The position numbers and the translations under genes are program-made. Below are positions 16,408 through 24,808 of a stretch of 48,282 bases of DNA, piece after piece; position 1 is the first letter of the stretch, and each line of letters opens with the position of its first letter. Under the pieces are notes generated by a model. It was given only the letters and a program-made list of their open reading frames with translations. It was not told where the DNA came from and did no database searches. Origin of the DNA: Chitinimonas sp. BJB300. GTDB taxonomy: Bacteria; Pseudomonadota; Gammaproteobacteria; Burkholderiales; Chitinimonadaceae. The stretch covers positions 1 to 48,282 of the forward strand of contig NZ_PDZH01000018.1 in the NCBI RefSeq assembly GCF_002735695.1, read 5' to 3'.

Positions 16408-17984
16408 ATACACCGATGCTGCAAGGCTTGTCATTAATGGGGTATGGCTTGGCGGAGCGCGGCGCAGTCAGTTTCCAGGCACGTAATCCCGCCACCGGTG
16501 CGGTATTGCCGCCGCACTTCTATCGCGCCAGCGAAGCAGATGTGAACCACGCGGTTGTATTGGCTGAAGCCGCGGCGCCGCAGTACGCCGCACTCGGCGG
16601 CGTGGTGCACGGCGCTTTCCTGCGTTGTATTGCCGAACAACTGGAAGCGCTGGCTGATGAATTGGCGATGGTTGTGCCGCAGGAAACCGGCTTGCCCGAG
16701 GCGAGGGTTCGCGGTGAGCTGGCTCGAACCACCGGCCAGTTACGTCTATTCGCCAGCGTGGCGGAGGAAGCCAGTTGGGTGGATGCCCGTTTGGACAGCG
16801 CGCAACCAGAACGTTTGCCACAGCCACGCCCGGCATTGCGATCGCATTTGCAGGCAATTGGCCCGGTGGGGGTCTTTGCGGCCAGCAACTTCCCTCTGGC
16901 GTTTTCCGTGGCGGGTGGCGATACCGCTTCTGCACTGGCAGCGGGTTGCCCAGTGGTGGTCAAAGCGCATCCGGCCCACCCGGCGACCAGTGAGTTGGTG
17001 GGTTGGGCTGTGGTGGCGGCTGCCCAGGTATTGGATCTGCCGGAAGGGGTGTTCTCCCTGCTGTTCGATGACGGTATTACGGTTGGACAAGCCCTGGTGC
17101 GGCACCCTGCATTGCGGGCAGTAGGTTTTACCGGGTCGTTGCGGGCGGGGCGCGCATTGATGGACTTGGCCGCAGCCCGCCCGGTGCCGATTCCGGTCTA
17201 TGCCGAAATGGGCAGCGTCAACCCTGTTGTGGCATTGCCGCGGGCATTGACGCACTGCGCCGAGCTGATCGCCGATGGGCTTGCGGCATCGGTTGCGTTG
17301 GGGAATGGTCAGTTCTGTACCCGTCCCGGACTATTGCTGGCCGTAGACGGTGAGGGGTACGTGAGGTTGCGTGCACGTCTACTGGGTAAGTTGGCATTGA
17401 TACCTATTGCCCCCATGCTGACGGCCCGGAATGCCGCTGCGTTTCATGACGACATCGCCACCATGGCAAAGCAAGCCGGTGTGGTGCAGCTGCTGGGTGC
17501 AACCTATGGAGAATACCAAAGCGGCCCGGTGGTGCTGGAGATCGATGCCCAAAACCTGTTGAACCAGCCGGCGCTGGCACGCGAGGTATTCGGCCCGTCC
17601 ATCCTGTTGGTGCGGTGCGCCTCTGCCCTGGAAATGTTGACGATATTGCGTCGGCTTGATGGCCAACTGACCGCCACCTTGCATGCCGAGCCCGAGGAGT
17701 TGGCCGATTGGCCTGGCTTGACGGCGCTATTGGCCAGCAAGGCCGGCCGCGTGTTGTTTGGCGGTGTGCCAACTGGGGTGGAGGTTTGTCCGGCCATGGT
17801 GCATGGCGGCCCTTACCCTGCCACGGCTGACAGCCGCAGCACCTCTGTGGGCACCGCTGCTATTCAGCGCTTCGCACGGCCGGTTTGTTACCAGAACTGG
17901 CCGGAGGCCCTGCTGCCACCGGCTTTACAGCTTGCCAATCCGCTATCAATCTGGCGCTTGGTGGATGGGCAACGACAACGCTGA
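16404..17984 (+). CDS. 2,5-dioxovalerate (alpha-ketoglutaric semialdehyde) dehydrogenase
   Basis: A 526-residue aldehyde dehydrogenase and the last step of the pathway, oxidising 2-oxoglutarate semialdehyde to 2-oxoglutarate with NAD(P)+. Family features are seen: SNFPLAFSVAGGDTASALAAGCPVVVKAHPAHP near residue 165-195, the catalytic Glu in YAEMGSVNP near 270 and the catalytic Cys in NGQFCTRPG near 305. The SNFPLAFSVAGGD stretch is typical of the ketoglutarate semialdehyde branch. It is last in the operon and starts by ATGA overlap. No transporter or peptidase for hydroxyproline follows; the next gene is convergent. Confidence 0.92.
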   Translation: MNTPMLQGLSLMGYGLAERGAVSFQARNPATGAVLPPHFYRASEADVNHAVVLAEAAAPQYAALGGVVHGAFLRCIAEQLEALADELAMVVPQETGLPEARVRGELARTTGQLRLFASVAEEASWVDARLDSAQPERLPQPRPALRSHLQAIGPVGVFAASNFPLAFSVAGGDTASALAAGCPVVVKAHPAHPATSELVGWAVVAAAQVLDLPEGVFSLLFDDGITVGQALVRHPALRAVGFTGSLRAGRALMDLAAARPVPIPVYAEMGSVNPVVALPRALTHCAELIADGLAASVALGNGQFCTRPGLLLAVDGEGYVRLRARLLGKLALIPIAPMLTARNAAAFHDDIATMAKQAGVVQLLGATYGEYQSGPVVLEIDAQNLLNQPALAREVFGPSILLVRCASALEMLTILRRLDGQLTATLHAEPEELADWPGLTALLASKAGRVLFGGVPTGVEVCPAMVHGGPYPATADSRSTSVGTAAIQRFARPVCYQNWPEALLPPALQLANPLSIWRLVDGQRQR

Positions 17985-18020
17985 ATCCATTCATCACAAC
18001 CTAGTCTATGGAGGAATCTA

Positions 18021-19184
18021 TCACGACACTTTGACCACTGCATCGGCCAGCATGTCGATCTTGTCTGGGTCCAACCCAGCCAGATTGATGCGCCCGCCGG
18101 CTACTATATATATAGCGGCATCATTGCGTAGCTGGGCAATGCCTCCTTCGCCCAAAGGCAGCATGGAGAACATGCCCTTATGGCGGCGCAGGTTGTCGAC
18201 TGCCATGCCGCGCTTCGCCAGTGCGTTGGCCAGTTGATCACGGGTCGACTGTATGCGTTCGCGCATGGTGTCGAGTTCATTCCGCCATAGCGCAGCCAGT
18301 TCAGACGATTCCATGATTATCGCCACCACCTCCGCGCCATGGTCGGGTGGCATGGTGTAGCTGTGTCGCGCCAATTCGAATAGCTTGGCTTTTAACCGGG
18401 CTGGCTCAGCCGATTTCACCAACGCGGCACCCGTGCGTTCGCGGTACAGGCCAAAGTGCTTGGAGCACGAATACACGACCAACATCTCTTCGCTGGCATC
18501 CGCCAAGAGGCGTAGGCCGGCAGTGTCCTGCTCCAGCCCTGCGCCAAAGCCGTGATACGCCAAGTCAACAAACGGGACAAAGCCTTGCCGCGTCACCATG
18601 CCGGCCAAGCGTTGCCAGTCGGCCATTTCCAGGTCCACGCCGCTCGGGTTGTGGCAGCAGCCGTGCAACAGCAATACATCGCCTTTGCCCATACCTGCGA
18701 CAGCGCTAAAGAATGCCTCACGGCGCAGACTGCCATCGGTGGCGTCGAGGTAGGGGTACTGCCCTACCTGTAAACCAGCCGCCCTCATGATGGGTGCGTG
18801 GTTGACATAGCTGGGGTCGCTGATCCATACGGTGGCAGTTGGGCGGCTGGCGGCAATCAGGTCGGCCAGCAGGCGTAGGCCACCACTGGCACCTGGTGTT
18901 TGCAAGGTGAACCAGCCTGCTGGTTCGGCGTGGCCCAAAACCAACTGCGTGACAGCTTGGTTGAAGCGCAGATTACCAGCCAGCCCGATGTAGCTTTTGC
19001 TGGTCTGGACTTGCACCAGCCATCGTTCTGCTTGGCGCACGGCAGCCATCACCGGTGTATTACCGCTGACGTCGCGATAAACGCCTACCCCCAGATCGAG
19101 CTTATGTGGGCGGGGATCTTCACGAAAGGCTTCTGCCACCGACAGAATCGGGTCGATAGCAGCAGGCACGAGATTTTGGAACAT
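18021..19184 (-). CDS. Aromatic/aspartate-type aminotransferase (class I, PLP)
   Basis: A 387-residue class Ia aminotransferase. N-terminal DLGVGVYRD, HGCCHNPSGVD, the PLP-contacting VDLAYHGF and the PLP Lys in SCSKHFGLYRER (near residue 250) are all present. The C-terminal GRINLAGL holds the Arg that binds the substrate carboxylate. It resembles TyrB/AspC, but the substitutions (Cys in SCSKHF, VDLAYHGF instead of FDFAYQGF) leave the preferred substrate open. It lies 39 bases after an EamA transporter gene on the same strand, and that pair is divergent from an Lrp/AsnC regulator. The context suggests an amino-acid exchange or export unit under amino-acid control, rather than part of the hydroxyproline operon it converges with. 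Confidence 0.87.
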   Translation of the reverse strand: MFQNLVPAAIDPILSVAEAFREDPRPHKLDLGVGVYRDVSGNTPVMAAVRQAERWLVQVQTSKSYIGLAGNLRFNQAVTQLVLGHAEPAGWFTLQTPGASGGLRLLADLIAASRPTATVWISDPSYVNHAPIMRAAGLQVGQYPYLDATDGSLRREAFFSAVAGMGKGDVLLLHGCCHNPSGVDLEMADWQRLAGMVTRQGFVPFVDLAYHGFGAGLEQDTAGLRLLADASEEMLVVYSCSKHFGLYRERTGAALVKSAEPARLKAKLFELARHSYTMPPDHGAEVVAIIMESSELAALWRNELDTMRERIQSTRDQLANALAKRGMAVDNLRRHKGMFSMLPLGEGGIAQLRNDAAIYIVAGGRINLAGLDPDKIDMLADAVVKVS

Positions 19185-19223
19185 GAGGGTACTCCGGATA
19201 GAGGAAACGATAGCGAAAGCGGG

Positions 19224-20150
19224 TTAGCGACGGCTGGCCAGGAAGACGCCCACAATGATGAGGGACATACCGGCTAGGGCGCTCAGGCTGGGTATCTCGC
19301 CAAGCAATGGCACGGCCAGCAGGGAAGCCAATACAGGTGTCAATGCACCGGCTGCGGTGGCGCGGCTGGCGCCAAGCTTGGCAACGGCAAACGCATAACA
19401 AAGGGTGGAAAGGATGCCCACGCCTAAGCCTTGCACCAGCCCCTGTAATGCAAGCTCATGCAAGGGGAGTGTGGCCAGACCGAGCGGTGGATATACCAGC
19501 AACCAGCACAGCAGCAGGGCCAGCGATGTTGTGGAAATCAGCGCGGCCCCTTCCAACGGTGTCAGGCCTGACTGACGCAGCGAGACAGTGAAATTGGCCC
19601 ACATCAGGCTGCCCACCAGGAAAAGTACATAGCCTTGCCACACTTCCCCACTGCCATGGTTTAAAGCCAGCATCAGTGTTGCACCTGTACCAATCAGCAT
19701 CAGCGCCTTGCCTTGGCCCGCCGCCAGTTTTTGCCGGTAGACCAGCACTGTGATACCGGCCACGAACAAGGGCAAGGTACCGGGAACCAGTGTGCTGCCA
19801 TCGCTAACTGGCGCGTGGTGCATCGCCTCGCTGGCAATCAGGAAGTAAGGCAGGCCGCTGCCGGCTACGATGGCGACAAGGTGCTGCAAGGGCACCGCCT
19901 TGATGCGTTGCCAGCGTTGGATCAGTACGGGCAGGAAGACCAAGCCAGCAGGTCCAAATCGCAATAGCGCCAGCGCGTCCGGCGTGAGATTGGCCCGTGC
20001 GCCTGCGCGCAAGGACAAGAAAAACCCCGCCCAGATCAGCACCGTGACGGCAAGCGCTAAGTAACCCATGCCTATGGCTAGCCGCTGTGTATCCAACGAT
20101 GAGGACAGGAGAGGTTTGGCTTGGATTGAAGTCGACACGGCGGATTCCAA
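19224..20150 (-). CDS. EamA/DMT-family permease
   Basis: A 308-residue membrane protein with about ten transmembrane helices in two EamA repeats. The first starts with AVTVLIWAGFFLSLRAGA and the second near GYVLFLVGSLMWANFTVSL. The inside end reads GASRATAAGALTPVLASLLAVPLLGE, a typical second-repeat signature. Members export amino acids and other metabolites; the substrate is unknown here. It is first in a two-gene minus-strand unit with the aminotransferase. The first ~25 residues precede the first helix, so the exact start is less certain. It is probably controlled by the divergent Lrp-type gene. Confidence 0.88.
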   Translation of the reverse strand: MESAVSTSIQAKPLLSSSLDTQRLAIGMGYLALAVTVLIWAGFFLSLRAGARANLTPDALALLRFGPAGLVFLPVLIQRWQRIKAVPLQHLVAIVAGSGLPYFLIASEAMHHAPVSDGSTLVPGTLPLFVAGITVLVYRQKLAAGQGKALMLIGTGATLMLALNHGSGEVWQGYVLFLVGSLMWANFTVSLRQSGLTPLEGAALISTTSLALLLCWLLVYPPLGLATLPLHELALQGLVQGLGVGILSTLCYAFAVAKLGASRATAAGALTPVLASLLAVPLLGEIPSLSALAGMSLIIVGVFLASRR

Positions 20151-20232
20151 TAGCGATAAGGCTGAAGATACGGAGAATTGTCCCTGCTATGAGTGGGTTT
20201 ATTTGGGCATAGTTTGAGAAGTAAAATCGAAT

Positions 20233-20253
20233 GTTTGGTTGTTTCCACCAAAC
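20233..20253. promoter_or_regulatory. Palindrome, candidate Lrp/AsnC operator
   Basis: GTTTGGT (20233-20239) and ACCAAAC (20247-20253) are perfect inverted copies separated by seven bases. The site lies in the 153-base AT-rich gap between the Lrp-type gene and the EamA gene, where a shared operator is expected. Confidence 0.5.
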
Positions 20254-20303
20254 TTTCATAAAAATAAGCTTGAAAATATCAATATTTACACTTGGGGCAA
20301 TTT

Positions 20304-20765
20304 ATGGACCGGATTGACCGTCAGATGCTGGTTGTTTTACAGCAGGAAGGCCGGCTCAGCACTGTGGAATTGGCCGAACGCGTAGCGTTGTCTCCGTCGC
20401 CCTGCGCTCGGCGGCTGAAGCGGCTGGAGGACCTTGGCATCATCAGTGGTTACCGCGCCGTGCTGAGTCGGCAGCGGCTGCAATTAGCCACCACGGTGTT
20501 TGTGAATGTACGGCTGATGCATCACCGCGAAGATGCCGTGCGCCTGTTTGAGGAAGCCGTGGTGCTGATGGAAGAGGTGATTGCTTGTCATGTGGTGTCG
20601 GGCGCGTTTGATTACCTCCTAGAGGTGGTAGTGCGTGATCTGCCCGATTATGAAAAGCTGGTGCGCAAGTTGCAGTTCCTGGCCATGGTGCAGGACATCA
20701 CCAGCAATTTCGCCATCCGTACCGTCAAGAGCGGTGGGCCACTGCCCCTGAATGGCTTGGCTTGA
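20304..20765 (+). CDS. Lrp/AsnC-family transcriptional regulator
   Basis: A 153-residue protein. The N-terminal helix-turn-helix (residues 1-60) contains IDRQMLVVLQQEGRLS and VALSPSPCARRLKRLE, typical of Lrp. The C-terminal RAM ligand domain contains HVVSGAFDYLLEVVVRDLPDYE near 95-116. ATG 20304 gives the family start MDRIDRQML; a TTG four codons earlier is possible, but its GGGG region suits a ribosome binding site better. It is divergent from the EamA-aminotransferase pair and may respond to an amino acid handled by them. The ligand is not predictable. Confidence 0.9.
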   Translation: MDRIDRQMLVVLQQEGRLSTVELAERVALSPSPCARRLKRLEDLGIISGYRAVLSRQRLQLATTVFVNVRLMHHREDAVRLFEEAVVLMEEVIACHVVSGAFDYLLEVVVRDLPDYEKLVRKLQFLAMVQDITSNFAIRTVKSGGPLPLNGLA

Positions 20766-20927
20766 GCGCGCTTGCAAGGCTGATTTGGGTGTTCGGCGGG
20801 GTTTGCAACAGACTTTAACGGGCGATGAATGTTTATCCGGCTGGGAGGTGACGGAGCAGGCTGGCATAATGATGCGCTTCTGCCCCAGATTATCAGCCGC
20901 GCCGCTTTTGCAGGCCGGCGACACGCC

Positions 20928-21992
20928 ATGAGCCAACTCCAGAACGATACCTTCCTGCGCGCCTTGCTGCGCAAGCCTACCGATTACACGCCGTTATGGT
21001 TGATGCGCCAGGCGGGCCGTTATCTGCCTGAATATCGCGCTACCCGTGAGCGGGCGGGCAGCTTTCTTGACCTGTGCAAGAACACCGAACTGGCTACAGA
21101 GGTGACGCTGCAACCATTGGAGCGTTACCCTTTGGATGCGGCCATTTTGTTTTCCGACATCCTCACTGTACCGCATGCCATGGGCCTGGGGCTGTATTTT
21201 GCCGAGGGCGAGGGCCCGAAGTTCGAGCGGCCATTGCGCGATGAAACGGCTATCAAGGCTTTGGCTGTACCTGATATGCATGCGTTGCAATATGTGTTCG
21301 ACGCTGTCAGCAGCATCCGCAAGGCGTTGAATGGCCGGGTGCCTTTGATTGGTTTTTCGGGCAGCCCGTTTACCTTGGCCTGCTACATGGTTGAAGGCGG
21401 CGGGTCCGATACCTTCAGCAAGATCAAGACGCTGATGTACGAGCGGCCCACGCTTTTGCACCATATCCTCGCGATCAATGCCGAAGCAGTTACCCAGTAT
21501 CTGAATGCCCAGATCGAAGCGGGCGCCCAGGCGGTACAGATTTTCGATAGCTGGGGTGGGGCGCTGGCGTATGGCAAGTACCAGGAATTCTCACTACGTT
21601 ATATGCAGCAAATCATCGCAGGCCTCAAGCGAGAACATGATGGCCGCAAAGTGCCGGTAATCGTCTTCACCAAGGGTGGTGGATTGTGGCTGGAAGACAT
21701 TGCCGCGACGGGTTGTGATGCCATTGGGCTTGATTGGACCGTGGATTTGGCTGACGCACGTCGCCGGGTAGGCGACAAAGTGGCCCTGCAAGGCAATCTG
21801 GATCCGAATGCGTTGTTTGCCGGCCCCGCAGCCATTGAGGCGGAAACCGCACGCCTCTTAGCGAGCTACGGAGCAGGTAGTGGCCATGTTTTCAACCTGG
21901 GCCATGGGATTTCGCAGTTCACGCCGCCCGAGCATGTCACTGCCCTGGTGGAGGCGGTACACCGGCATTCTCGTCCATACCATATTGCCTGA
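20928..21992 (+). CDS. hemE: Uroporphyrinogen decarboxylase
   Basis: A 354-residue enzyme that converts uroporphyrinogen III to coproporphyrinogen III in haem synthesis. The N-terminal signature [16 protein letters not shown] is near residues 22-37. [16 protein letters not shown] is near 145, and [14 protein letters not shown] and NLGHGI line the active site. The length is the family norm. The ATG at 20928 gives the usual N-terminus; a longer frame from 20829 adds 33 residues without family support. It is followed by an AT-rich 548-base gap and then priA, a neighbour pair also seen in other Betaproteobacteria as I recall. Confidence 0.97.
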   Translation: MSQLQNDTFLRALLRKPTDYTPLWLMRQAGRYLPEYRATRERAGSFLDLCKNTELATEVTLQPLERYPLDAAILFSDILTVPHAMGLGLYFAEGEGPKFERPLRDETAIKALAVPDMHALQYVFDAVSSIRKALNGRVPLIGFSGSPFTLACYMVEGGGSDTFSKIKTLMYERPTLLHHILAINAEAVTQYLNAQIEAGAQAVQIFDSWGGALAYGKYQEFSLRYMQQIIAGLKREHDGRKVPVIVFTKGGGLWLEDIAATGCDAIGLDWTVDLADARRRVGDKVALQGNLDPNALFAGPAAIEAETARLLASYGAGSGHVFNLGHGISQFTPPEHVTALVEAVHRHSRPYHIA

Positions 21993-22540
21993 TTGCTGCC
22001 CCTGCTTTTGCGAGTGGCGTCTTGTCTGTACATTTTGTTTGTGTGATTTCTGTTTGGATGCTTGTTTGGCCGCACAGTGTCGGGACTCAGAGGTAGTTTC
22101 CGACCCTGTATTTGGTGAGTATTGCTATAGATTTAGCGCAGATTTAACGGAAATAGACTAAGGCGAAACAAGTTTTGTTATCGTAATTTTAATTAAATCC
22201 AATAAAAACATAGACTTGTTGATACTTCTTGATGTAACGCACTTGAAATGTACGCTAAGTTATGCACAGTTTCCCTTAGCTGGCCATATTGGGTTGTCAA
22301 GCAGACCTTAAACTAGCCACAGCAGCGGCTTATTTAATAAGTAATTGATTTTATTGAAAATAATTTCAAGCCTGTTTTTTGTGCAAGCCAGCAATAAGCC
22401 TGTAATTCCGTGGATTTATCTGGTTCTCACAAACTTGCTCACAAAGTTATCCACAGAAAATGTGGACAGTCGAAAAACCCCTGTTACTACGGGTGTTTAA
22501 GCGCCATTGGCGGTGCTGAAAATTCTTTCCTTGACAGCCC
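21993..22540. other. AT-rich intergenic region with DnaA-box-like sites between hemE and priA
   Basis: No gene is seen in 548 bases, the largest non-repeat gap in the window apart from the rRNA leader. The stretch from about 22170 to 22375 is clearly more AT-rich than its surroundings. TTATGCACA (22260-22268) and TTATCCACA (22447-22455) match the DnaA box, the second exactly. TGTGGACAG (22461-22469) is a weaker inverted site, making TCCACA-gaaaa-TGTGGA. It may be a DnaA-binding regulatory region, part of an origin, or simply promoter DNA for priA. Confidence 0.5.
22447..22469. promoter_or_regulatory. DnaA box pair upstream of priA
   Basis: A perfect TTATCCACA at 22447-22455 is followed after five bases by an inverted site, TGTGGACAG (seven of nine). 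The spacing makes a palindrome. It lies about 72 bases before the priA start and could let DnaA control priA. Confidence 0.5.
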
Positions 22541-24700
22541 ATGCCCTATCTCCGTGTTGCCCTAGATGTACCTTTGCCGCGACTGTTCGACTATCGATTG
22601 GATGTCGCTACTGCGGCTGATATTGGCCGGCGGGTGGTGGTGCCATTTGGTACGCGCCGTCTCGTTGGTGTGGTGCTGGAGATGGTTGAGCAGCCGGCTT
22701 ATGACGTCGCCGCCATCAAGACAGCAGAAGCCGTGTTGGACGATATGCCTACCTTGCCGGCAGGGCTGCTTGATCTGTTTCGCTTCTGCGCCGATTACTA
22801 CCAGCACCCTATCGGCCAAGTGCTGCACACCGCCCTGCCAACCCGCTTCCGGGACCCAAATGTTTTCCGTGTGGCAGAAGCGCTGCACTATCGGGCGGTA
22901 GACGTTGCAACGCTGCTAGCCAGCCTGCCCAGGCAGGCTGCATTGAAGCTGCGGTTGGCGCAGTTATTGGCGACTCCGCGTAACGAGGCCGAAATCCGCG
23001 CAGCCGGCAGTACTGCCTGGAAGACTGTCCAGGTTTGGTTAGATGCAGGCTTGGTGGTGGCACAGGTGCAGCAGACCGTAATGCCTTCCGCTGCGGTTGG
23101 CCCGCCACTGAACGACGAGCAAGCGCATGCCGTGGCCGCAATCACTGCTGCAACGGGTTTTGCCGCCTTTCTGGTGCATGGCATCACTGGCAGCGGCAAA
23201 ACCGAGGTCTATTTGAATGCCATCGCCGCCACATTGGCGCGTGGCCAGCAGGCATTGGTGCTGGTGCCCGAGATCAACCTGACGCCGCAGCTGGAAGGGC
23301 GTTTCCGGCAGCGATTCCCCGGTGTGGATATTGTCAGCCTTAATAGCAGCGTGGCGGAGGGTGAACGCGCTGCGGGCTGGGTGCGGGCTGCCCGTGGTGA
23401 GGCTGGCATCGTATTGGGGACCCGGTTGGCTGTTTTCACGCCGGCGCCGCGGCTTGGGTTGATCGTGGTGGATGAAGAACACGATGCCAGCTTCAAGCAA
23501 CATGATGGCTTGCGCTACTCCGCTCGTGACGTGGCGGTGTATCGCGCTCGTCAAGCTGGCGTGCCGATTGTGCTGGGTTCTGCCACGCCGGCGCTGGAAA
23601 GCTGGCAAAACGCAGAAGCTGGACGTTATCGCCGTTTGCAATTGACTCAGCGAGCCGTGGCTGGTGCGCTGCCGCCTACTTTGCATTTATTGTCGACCAA
23701 GCGCCAGCCGTTGAGCGATGGCATGCATGCACGCACCTTGGCAGCCATTGGCGAGCGCCTGGCGCGGGGTGAGCAGTCGCTGGTCTTTCTGAACCGGCGT
23801 GGCTATGCCCCGGTGATGCATTGCAGCGAATGCGGCTGGATGGCGGCCTGCACGCGGTGTTCGGCTCGCCTGACCGTGCATTTGCGCGAACGTCAGTTGC
23901 GTTGCCACCATTGTGGCGCAGAAGACCGCCTGCCACGGGTGTGCCCCGGTTGCGGTAATCAGGATATGAAGCCGCTGGGGCAGGGCACGCAAAGGCTGGA
24001 AGACATGCTGGCCGAACACTTCCCTGCGGCGCGGGTGTTACGCATTGACCGCGACAGTACGCGGCGCAAAGGCAGCTTTGAAACCGCGCTCAAGGCGGTG
24101 CATGCCTGTGAGGTGGATATCCTGGTGGGTACGCAGATGCTGGCCAAGGGGCACGATTTTCCCAACCTCACCCTGGTGGCGGTGATTGGTGCGGATAACG
24201 GGCTTTACTCGGCTAATTTTCGCGCCAGCGAGCGCTTGTATGCCCAATTGGCGCAGGTTGCGGGCCGGGCGGGCCGGGCGGATAAGCCGGGTGAGGTATT
24301 ACTGCAGACAGATTTTCCCGAACATCCGCTGTACCAAGCACTGTTGGCTGACGACTATGCTTTTTTTGCGGCCGGTGAGCTGGCCGAGCGCAAACTTGCG
24401 GGTTTTCCACCTTTTCTGTACCAAGCCGTGTTGCGTGCCGAAGCCAATCAACTGGCGGAAGCGTTGGCTTACCTGAGCCAAGCCGCGAACCTTGCACCGC
24501 AGTCCGATGCGGTGACGGTGTGGGACCCGGTGGCCGCCAGTATGATGCGCCTCGCCAATCGCGAGCGTGGGCAGTTACTGGTGCAATCCACGGCGCGTAC
24601 GCGGCTGATGGCTTTCCTGACTGAATGGATGGCGGCATTGCGCGCACAAAAACCCGGCAAGGTGCGTTGGGCGCTGGATGTGGATCCGTTGGAACTCTGA
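22541..24700 (+). CDS. priA: Primosomal protein N' (replication restart helicase)
   Basis: A 719-residue 3'-to-5' DNA helicase that reloads the replisome at stalled forks. The N-terminal 3'-end-binding domain (residues 1-105) begins MPYLRVALDVPLPRLFDY. Helicase motifs follow: GITGSGKTEVY (Walker A, near 225), VVDEEHD (Walker B) and GSATPALESW. A zinc-binding insert has paired cysteines in CSECGWMAACTRC, LRCHHC and VCPGC. It then has LVGTQMLAKGHDFPN and the QVAGRAGR helicase motif. Its length is close to E. coli PriA (732). The ATG at 22541 gives the family N-terminus. It is the first of priA-dacB-ubiD, with a 108-base gap before dacB. Confidence 0.97.
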   Translation: MPYLRVALDVPLPRLFDYRLDVATAADIGRRVVVPFGTRRLVGVVLEMVEQPAYDVAAIKTAEAVLDDMPTLPAGLLDLFRFCADYYQHPIGQVLHTALPTRFRDPNVFRVAEALHYRAVDVATLLASLPRQAALKLRLAQLLATPRNEAEIRAAGSTAWKTVQVWLDAGLVVAQVQQTVMPSAAVGPPLNDEQAHAVAAITAATGFAAFLVHGITGSGKTEVYLNAIAATLARGQQALVLVPEINLTPQLEGRFRQRFPGVDIVSLNSSVAEGERAAGWVRAARGEAGIVLGTRLAVFTPAPRLGLIVVDEEHDASFKQHDGLRYSARDVAVYRARQAGVPIVLGSATPALESWQNAEAGRYRRLQLTQRAVAGALPPTLHLLSTKRQPLSDGMHARTLAAIGERLARGEQSLVFLNRRGYAPVMHCSECGWMAACTRCSARLTVHLRERQLRCHHCGAEDRLPRVCPGCGNQDMKPLGQGTQRLEDMLAEHFPAARVLRIDRDSTRRKGSFETALKAVHACEVDILVGTQMLAKGHDFPNLTLVAVIGADNGLYSANFRASERLYAQLAQVAGRAGRADKPGEVLLQTDFPEHPLYQALLADDYAFFAAGELAERKLAGFPPFLYQAVLRAEANQLAEALAYLSQAANLAPQSDAVTVWDPVAASMMRLANRERGQLLVQSTARTRLMAFLTEWMAALRAQKPGKVRWALDVDPLEL

Positions 24701-24808
24701 AAACCGATTCAAAGTCCGTTACGGGTGGTACAGCAAAGTAAGATTATGTTTGGCAAGAGCATGTATACGATCTTGCCCTCAGTTGTGATGAGTAATTAGG
24801 GAGAAATT

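Noticed and set aside
21993-22540. CRISPR or tRNA genes in the AT-rich gap
   Set aside because: No repeated spacer pattern or cloverleaf sequence (for example GGTTCGA arms) could be found.
24752-24777. Hairpin GGCAAGA/TCTTGCC upstream of dacB as a terminator for priA
   Set aside because: It has only a 7-pair stem with a 12-base loop and no T tract; probably chance or a weak regulatory stem.
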